DNA of 64,000 nt. It comes from Glycomyces harbinensis. Its GTDB lineage: Bacteria; Actinomycetota; Actinomycetes; Mycobacteriales; Micromonosporaceae. Position 1 is the first letter of the stretch; every line of letters begins with the position of its first letter. The position numbers and the translations under genes were made by a program. A model generated the notes under the pieces. It saw only the letters and a program-made list of their open reading frames with translations, was not told the DNA's origin and did not search any database. The stretch is taken from contig NZ_FNAD01000011.1 in NCBI RefSeq assembly GCF_900101745.1, forward strand, positions 1 to 64,000. The letters run 5' to 3'. Positions 59,244 to 64,000 of this stretch are shown piece by piece.

Positions 59244-61421
59244 TCAGATGACCAGTTCGGCGGACGGTTCCGGCGCGGCCCTGAGCCGGCCGACCAGGTC
59301 GCCCTCGAGGTGGTACGCGAACGAGGCGTAGCCGCGCCACACCCGCCGCCAGCGCCGGCGCACCTCGTCCTCGCCGCCGTGGCGGGCGACGTCGTCCAGG
59401 TGGACGTTGACGAGGTCGACCGACTGGCGCGCATGGCCGGCGGAGAAGTTGTCGATGGTCAGGTGCGCCTCTTCGTAGACGGTGTCGAAGCCCCAGCGGC
59501 GCAGTTTCTGGATCTCGTGCAGGCGCATCTCGCCGAGGCCGAGCATCTCGATCCCGAGGTTGTACCCGATGATCTCGTCGTAGCAGGCGTCGGGGAACAG
59601 CGCCAGGCTCAGCTGGTGGATCGGGAAGGCGTAGACGTCGGGCAGCTCGGCCTGGTCCTTGAACGCCTCGCTGCGCAGGTGCGGGAGCGTGATGTCCATG
59701 CTCTCCAGGACGCGGCGGATGAGCGCGACGTGGTTCTTCGCGACGTCCCCGCGGCCCATCTCGTCGGCGTGGATGCCCAGCAGCATCCCGTCGGCGCGGC
59801 GGTCGTAGCGGCCGAGGCCGCCGATGCGGTGGACCCAGGCGCCGTCGATCATGCTGCCGAACGCGGTGAGCTTCTGCCCGAAGACGACCTCGTCGCGGTC
59901 GGGGACCGCCTCCAGCTTGCGGTAGGGCTCCACGAGCTTGCGCCAGTAGATCGCCTCGGCCCGCTCCAGGAGCGCCTGCGGGGTGTACTCGAACCAGGAG
60001 GCGTCGGTGTAGCGGCCTTCGCTGCCGTGCTCGAACAGGATCTCGGCCTCGGCCAGTCCCTGCTCGGCGCGTTCGCGGGCCGCCGGGAGGACGTTCGGAA
60101 ACTGCTCGGCGTTGACCAGGCGGTAGAACAGCTCCCGGTCGTCCAGGGGGCCGGGCGCTTCGAACGCGATGCGGCCGGGCGCGGGACCCGCGGCGACGCG
60201 GTCGCGCCAGCGGCCCGCTGCCGCGTCCCCGGCCGTGTTGGGGGACAGCGTGATCGGGCCGCGCTCGCCGGCGTCGACGGCGTCGATCCACGCGGCGAGC
60301 GTCGCGGCCTCCTCGGCGTCGAAGATGCCGAACATCGGCCCGCCGAAGCGGATCGCCTCCAGGAGGCGGACCGTGCCGTCGGCGCGGGGGCTGACCTGGC
60401 GGGAGGCGGCGAGGGCGTCGAGGAACCCGGCGAGATCGGCCCGCTCGGGGTCGGCGAACCAGTCCGTCAGGAGCCTGCCGCCGATCTTGACCTGCTTGTG
60501 CTGCTTGCCCGCGAACGGCATGTGGCGGGCGATGACCGCGGCGGCCTTGTCGTCGATCGACTGGCGCTGCGCCCAGGTGGCGAACGCGTCGGCCAGGTCG
60601 AGCTGCTCGTCTTCGAGGGCGAGGACGGCCGCGACCGCGCGGGTGCAGCGCCGCCAGTCCGCTTCGCCGGTGCCCGAGTCCTCGCACAGGCTCCGGTACC
60701 GGTCCAGGACGTCGCGCAGTTCGGCTTCGGGGAACGGCGGTTCGCGATCGAGCCACACGTCGTCGGCGCCGAGGAGGAAGTAGGCGCAGTGGACGCCGAC
60801 GACCTCGGGCAGCCGCGTGCCCGAGAGCAGGGACAGGGCGGCGTAGAACGCGCCGTGGACGGCGGTGAGCGGGCGGGACTGCGCCCGCTCGGTGAAGTCG
60901 GCGGCGCGCAGGGCGGGCAGGTGGACGCCCGCGGCCTCCAGGGAGCGGCGGCGCACGGCTTCAAGGGCGTCGGCGACCACGCCGTTCCCCTTGAGCGCCA
61001 AGCGGTGCGCACCGAGCAGGTTGACGATGACGGCCGGTTCGGTGGCGGGCTGGGAGACCATGTCGAGCCAGGACCCGGCGATCAGGGACAGCGGGGCGCG
61101 CTGGCGCACGAGCTGATGCCGCATCGGGCCGCCGCGGTGGCGGTCGAGGCGCGCTCGGACGGTGTCGCGCCGTTCGAGGATCAGCGCGACCGGGTCGCCT
61201 TCGATCTCGGGCGCCGCGTCGAGGACGGCGTCGGCGATCCGCAGCGACAGCAGGCGGGCCTTCTGGGATTCGGCGTCGGCGAGGAGGCGCTCGAACCACA
61301 CGCGGGGACCGCGGGCGAGCACCGCCTCGGCGGCGTCGGCGGCTTCCGGGGAGAAGCGGTGGGGTCGGATCGGGAGGGAGGTCGTCGTGTCGAGGCGCGG
61401 CTGGTGGTCGGCGTTGCGCAT
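59244..61421 (-). CDS. Iron-containing redox enzyme, haem-oxygenase-like diiron oxidase with large N-terminal region
   Basis: The 725-residue protein has, in its C-terminal third, the features of the haem-oxygenase-like diiron oxidase (HDO) family: IHADEMGRGDVAKNHVALI (about 550-568), IIGYNLGIEMLGLGEM (about 615-630) and HLTIDNFSAGHARQS (about 651-665), providing Glu, His and Asp metal ligands. The first about 450 residues are helical and I cannot assign them; they include WLDMVSQPATEPAVIVNLLG. HDO relatives N-oxygenate (SznF), cleave C-C bonds (BesC) or decarboxylate fatty acids (UndA). In this operon oxidation of a hydrazine nitrogen or C-C cleavage is plausible. Long members of this kind occur elsewhere with unknown function. 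Confidence 0.78.
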   Translation of the reverse strand: MRNADHQPRLDTTTSLPIRPHRFSPEAADAAEAVLARGPRVWFERLLADAESQKARLLSLRIADAVLDAAPEIEGDPVALILERRDTVRARLDRHRGGPMRHQLVRQRAPLSLIAGSWLDMVSQPATEPAVIVNLLGAHRLALKGNGVVADALEAVRRRSLEAAGVHLPALRAADFTERAQSRPLTAVHGAFYAALSLLSGTRLPEVVGVHCAYFLLGADDVWLDREPPFPEAELRDVLDRYRSLCEDSGTGEADWRRCTRAVAAVLALEDEQLDLADAFATWAQRQSIDDKAAAVIARHMPFAGKQHKQVKIGGRLLTDWFADPERADLAGFLDALAASRQVSPRADGTVRLLEAIRFGGPMFGIFDAEEAATLAAWIDAVDAGERGPITLSPNTAGDAAAGRWRDRVAAGPAPGRIAFEAPGPLDDRELFYRLVNAEQFPNVLPAARERAEQGLAEAEILFEHGSEGRYTDASWFEYTPQALLERAEAIYWRKLVEPYRKLEAVPDRDEVVFGQKLTAFGSMIDGAWVHRIGGLGRYDRRADGMLLGIHADEMGRGDVAKNHVALIRRVLESMDITLPHLRSEAFKDQAELPDVYAFPIHQLSLALFPDACYDEIIGYNLGIEMLGLGEMRLHEIQKLRRWGFDTVYEEAHLTIDNFSAGHARQSVDLVNVHLDDVARHGGEDEVRRRWRRVWRGYASFAYHLEGDLVGRLRAAPEPSAELVI

Positions 61422-61440
61422 GGTCCACTCCGGTGGTTGT

Positions 61441-62367
61441 CTACTGCGGGGTGCGGGTCGGGGCGTGGCGGTGGAGGAGCACGGCGGCTCGGATGCCGGG
61501 CACGCTGGACGCGAGCAGGTAGGGGGCGCCGTCGCGGAGCGCGCCGGCGTCGGCGAGGTCGGCGAGGTTGATGAGCGGGTCGGCGCCGAAGCAGTGTCCG
61601 AATCGGGTGATGTTGTCGAGGTGGAGCTGATGCGGGGCGAAGCCCGCCTGCGCCTCCTTCAGGGACACCAGGGGCAGGTAGAGGTTGTTGTGGAGGACGC
61701 GGGCGATGTCGCCGGGCGCGACGCCGGTGGCGCGGTGCAGCCGCTCGTTGACCGCGACGGCGAGGTCGGCCGAGATCTGACCGCTCCGGCCCCCTTCGGC
61801 CAGGTCCTGGGCGGCCGCGGCGGCGGCGATGCGGAAGCCTTCGCCGCGTTCGTCCGCGGTGACCAGGCAGCTCGCGGCGCCGTCGGAGAACAGCGCGAAG
61901 TTCTCGATCCGGTCGGGTTCGTGCTCGATCCGGTCGGCGGTGACGACGAGCGCGGTCCGGGTCTGCCCCGAGTCGACGGCGGCGCCGGCCGCGCGGAGGG
62001 CGAGCAGCAGGTTCGCGCACCTGCCCAGGCTGATGCCGGTGACGGCGGCGCGGCGCAGCCCGAGTCCGCGCACCACCCGGGCGGCGAAGTCCGCTTGGGC
62101 CTCGATCGAGGTGGGGAACGCCGTCGAGCAGAGGTAGAGGTCGTCGATGTCGTCGGGGTCGACGCCGGCGGCCGCGATGGTGGCGCGGCCGGAGGCGACC
62201 GCCAGGTCGGCGGTGTCGCGTTCGGTGCGGCGGATCCGGCCCCACCCCCAGAGTTCGGCGACGGGCGCCATCTGGAGGGCTTCGGCCCGCTCGCGCCAGC
62301 CTTTGACGGCGTCGTAGGGCTCGGTGATCTCCCCCAGGACGTACCGGGGCGCGCTGAGGTGTGCCAT
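61441..62367 (-). CDS. KASIII-like ketosynthase/acyltransferase with altered triad
   Basis: The 308-residue thiolase-fold protein resembles 3-oxoacyl-ACP synthase III: ADLAVASGRATIAAAGVDPD, DDLYLCSTAF, nucleophile Cys117 in GISLGRCANLLLAL, His226 in VLHNNLYLPL. The third catalytic residue, normally Asn in NxGN, falls at His258 in RFGHCFGADP. KASIII relatives lacking the normal Asn often transfer acyl groups to O, N or S instead of condensing. It may use the product of the neighbouring ICL-family enzyme. Short gaps on both sides place it in the operon. Confidence 0.82.
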   Translation of the reverse strand: MAHLSAPRYVLGEITEPYDAVKGWRERAEALQMAPVAELWGWGRIRRTERDTADLAVASGRATIAAAGVDPDDIDDLYLCSTAFPTSIEAQADFAARVVRGLGLRRAAVTGISLGRCANLLLALRAAGAAVDSGQTRTALVVTADRIEHEPDRIENFALFSDGAASCLVTADERGEGFRIAAAAAAQDLAEGGRSGQISADLAVAVNERLHRATGVAPGDIARVLHNNLYLPLVSLKEAQAGFAPHQLHLDNITRFGHCFGADPLINLADLADAGALRDGAPYLLASSVPGIRAAVLLHRHAPTRTPQ

Positions 62368-62372
62368 CTCCC

Positions 62373-63242
62373 CTACTCGCCCATCAGCGCGCGCATGTCG
62401 GCCATCGACAGCGCGTCGCGGTTGAACTCGCAGGTGCCCTTGGCGAGCAGTTCCTCGGCGGCGCGTTTGAACGCGCCCAGGGCGACGCGCGACAGCGAGG
62501 AGCCGAGGGAGACGCGCCGGACGCCGAGGTCGAACAGCTCGGGGACGGTGAGCCGGTGGCCCGCGCCGAGGAGGACGTTCACGGGGCGGTCGACGGCCGC
62601 GCAGACGCTGCGGATGGACGCCGCGTCGGGCAGCGCGGGGGCGTAGAGGACGTCGGCGCCGGCCTCCGCGAACGCCTCCAGTCGCGCGATCGTGTCGTCG
62701 AGGTCGGGCCGTCCGTAAAGGAAATTCTCGGCCCTTGCGGTGAGGGTGAACGGGAAATCGAGTGCCCGTGCCGCTTCGACCGCCGCGGCAATGCGCTCGA
62801 CGGATTCGCCGAATGGTCGAATGGGCTCGTCGTCACGCCCGGTGGCGTCCTCAATAGAGCCGCCTACCGCGCCGGTCGATGCGGCGAGCGCAATGGCATC
62901 GGCGACCGATTCGGGCGACGGACCGAATCCGTCCTCGAGATCGACGGTGACCGGCAGCGGGGTCGCCGCGGCGATCAGTCGCGCATTCGCGAGGGTGTCC
63001 TCCAGGGTCACCTCGGCGCGGCGGTCGACCTGGCCGAGTGCGGAGGCCAGGCCGCCGCTGGTCGTCGCGAGGGCGCTGAAACCCATGGTATGCAGGATCT
63101 TCGCGGTTCCGGCGTCCCACGGGTTCGGGATGACGAAGGGGCCGTCGTCGGCGTGAAGGCGGGCGAAGGCCTCGCCTCGGCGGCGCTGCGCCGACCCGCT
63201 CCGCGCGTCGTTCTCGTTGCTGTCGAATCGATCCGCTACCAT
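62373..63242 (-). CDS. Isocitrate lyase/PEP mutase-family enzyme, first gene of the natural-product operon
   Basis: The 289-residue protein is of the PEP mutase/isocitrate lyase superfamily: NPWDAGTAKILHTMGFSALA, Mg-binding VTVDLEDGFG, GSIEDAT and TARAENFLYG. It has no KKCGH-type lyase loop, so it is not a normal isocitrate lyase; C-C lyase or hydrolase activity on a 2-oxo or 2-hydroxy acid is likely. It could supply a small building block such as glyoxylate, which might be turned into glycine for the hydrazine synthetase. Its upstream gap of 570 bases must carry the main promoter of the operon. Confidence 0.85.
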   Translation of the reverse strand: MVADRFDSNENDARSGSAQRRRGEAFARLHADDGPFVIPNPWDAGTAKILHTMGFSALATTSGGLASALGQVDRRAEVTLEDTLANARLIAAATPLPVTVDLEDGFGPSPESVADAIALAASTGAVGGSIEDATGRDDEPIRPFGESVERIAAAVEAARALDFPFTLTARAENFLYGRPDLDDTIARLEAFAEAGADVLYAPALPDAASIRSVCAAVDRPVNVLLGAGHRLTVPELFDLGVRRVSLGSSLSRVALGAFKRAAEELLAKGTCEFNRDALSMADMRALMGE

Positions 63243-63812
63243 ACCTGCGTCTTCCCGGTGCTATCCAACATGAATGATCAGGGTTTGCATGGGCAGTCTT
63301 GTTCGGGGCTTTGTCGATCCCGGGGATTCTCGAGTCCGGCTCGATCGTCTGCGCTCGAGCCCGGATCAGATTAGCAAAGCATCGGCACTTTCGCGGGACT
63401 CGTCGTTCCGCGCGATTCCCTACCGATCAATATGCGATTCATCGAAAGTGTCCCATGGTCCGGCATTGCAGTAGGTGTCCCCGAAGAGAGCACTCGGTGA
63501 ACTGAGGCTGACCGAGCGTGGAGTCCGCTATTTCGAGTGGGCTTCAGCCACATGAACATCAGATCACTTATCCCGTTCCACGATCCGCGGCCGTGCGGCC
63601 CTGAATCAACAGTGATGACCGACACACCAAGTCCCCTGCCGGCCGGTCGCGCACCACCGGCTCGCCGCCGGCGGCCGGCCGACGAGCGGGCGCCCTGGGC
63701 GGAGCGACCGGAGCGTCATCGCTCCCATTTTCGGCCCGACGGGTATTTACATTGCGGGCAAATGCCGGTTATATTTACATTTGTCAATGTCGCCATATAT
63801 GGGAGCGATACC
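63243..63812. promoter_or_regulatory. Divergent regulatory region between the natural-product operon and the AA10 gene
   Basis: This 570-base gap is less GC-rich than the genes and holds no convincing coding sequence. It must contain the main promoter of the operon to the left and of the AA10 gene to the right. On the right side TATTTACATT occurs twice (63744-63753 and 63772-63781), and ACATT-TGTC-AATGT (63777-63790) is an inverted repeat; these are candidate regulator sites for the AA10 gene. On the left side two CTCGAG hexamers (around 63333-63366) flank an imperfect inverted repeat. Confidence 0.5.
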
Positions 63813-64000
63813 ATGCACAGTTCGAGAACGAAACGCGCCAGAAGCCTCCTCCTGGCGTTCGCGGCGGTGGTCTTGGCCAGCGCGTCGGCGCTGTTCTTCA
63901 CCGCCCAGTCCGCTTCGGCACACGGCACGGCGACCTCGCCGGCCGCGCGGCAGTACAGCTGCTGGGAACGCTGGGGCGGCGACCACATGAATCCGGACAT
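63813..64000 (+). CDS. AA10 lytic polysaccharide monooxygenase, N-terminal part (cut by window edge)
   Basis: The visible 62 residues contain a Sec signal (MHSSRTKRARSLLLAFAAVV, cleavage after SASA) followed by HGTATSPAARQYSCWERWGG. A histidine directly after the signal peptide (His37) forms the copper histidine brace of AA10 enzymes; the HG.....R...CW.RWG pattern is the family hallmark. The enzyme should oxidatively cleave chitin or cellulose outside the cell. GGGAG precedes ATG 63813 at 7 bases. The remainder lies beyond the window. Confidence 0.88.
   Translation, partial: MHSSRTKRARSLLLAFAAVVLASASALFFTAQSASAHGTATSPAARQYSCWERWGGDHMNPD

Noticed and set aside
62373-63242. Phosphonate biosynthesis (PEP mutase)
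   Set aside because: No phosphonopyruvate decarboxylase or other phosphonate genes are nearby, so a genuine PEP mutase role is unlikely.
63371-63625. 84-codon minus-strand frame in the divergent region
   Set aside because: No ribosome-binding site, no recognisable domain, and it lies in the expected promoter region of the natural-product operon.
1-64000. tRNA, rRNA, CRISPR, insertion sequences, prophage or attachment sites
   Set aside because: I looked for tRNA-like cloverleaf ends, transposase motifs and regular spacer arrays by eye and saw none; a tool search could still find a small RNA.

Overview
The window is very GC-rich, with GC-biased third codon positions, frequent GTG starts, many 4-base ATGA/GTGA gene overlaps, MsiK-style sugar ABC operons without their own ATPase, a PASTA-bearing Ser/Thr kinase and a copper-dependent polysaccharide monooxygenase. 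This fits a filamentous actinomycete. I cannot place it more precisely from sequence alone. I see no tRNA, rRNA, CRISPR array or insertion sequence.

Layout. (1) 1-9643, minus strand: an MFS transporter cut by the window edge, then a galactoside operon (MalF- and MalG-type permeases, binding protein, LacI repressor, secreted clan GH-A hydrolase, GH36 alpha-galactosidase). Its promoter carries a LacI-type operator overlapping the -10. (2) 9873-13125, minus: VTC polyphosphate polymerase, DUF4956 membrane protein and CotH kinase, preceded by a textbook PHO-box direct repeat. (3) 13148-18834: a second sugar ABC operon with a FAD oxidoreductase and a divergent AraC regulator. (4) 18859-26880: AraC regulator, SDR and aldo/keto reductase; an NrtR-like Nudix regulator facing an SPFH protein and a NAD-kinase-like protein; an XRE regulator and a secreted SMP-30-type propeller. 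(5) 27206-38540: an envelope-signalling stretch with an Hsp70-like ATPase-TM-PASTA protein, a secreted S1 protease, a DinB protein, a Ser/Thr kinase-TM-PASTA, a TetR/SDR pair, two paralogous membrane proteins, and a second Hsp70-like protein with C-terminal membrane helices followed by a 41-residue membrane microprotein. (6) 38569-63242, minus: a natural-product operon of about 19 tightly packed genes. (7) 63813-64000, plus: the start of an AA10 monooxygenase.

The main find is region 6. A lysine N6-hydroxylase, a cupin-MetRS-like protein and a D-amino-acid-oxidase-type flavoprotein lie side by side. This is the set known from s56-p1 and triacsin biosynthesis, where it joins N6-hydroxylysine to glycine with an N-N bond and releases hydrazinoacetic acid plus 2-aminoadipate 6-semialdehyde. 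The triacsin-like acyl-AMP ligase, carrier protein and GNAT are also present.

Three things go beyond the described systems as I remember them. The cupin-MetRS protein carries an extra C-terminal carrier domain. It overlaps a TubC-docked Cy-A-PCP NRPS module with a cysteine code, implying a thiazoline. A paired Lys9-like and Lys1-like saccharopine dehydrogenase set could convert the semialdehyde back to lysine, making lysine a recycled nitrogen carrier. A haem-oxygenase-like diiron oxidase, P450, acyl-CoA dehydrogenase, KASIII with an altered triad, ICL/PEP-mutase family enzyme, ATP-grasp ligase, C45 hydrolase, PPTase, thioesterase and MFS exporter complete the locus. The product appears to be an undescribed hydrazine- or N-N-containing, cysteine-derived metabolite. 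All pathway assignments are inference from domain content.
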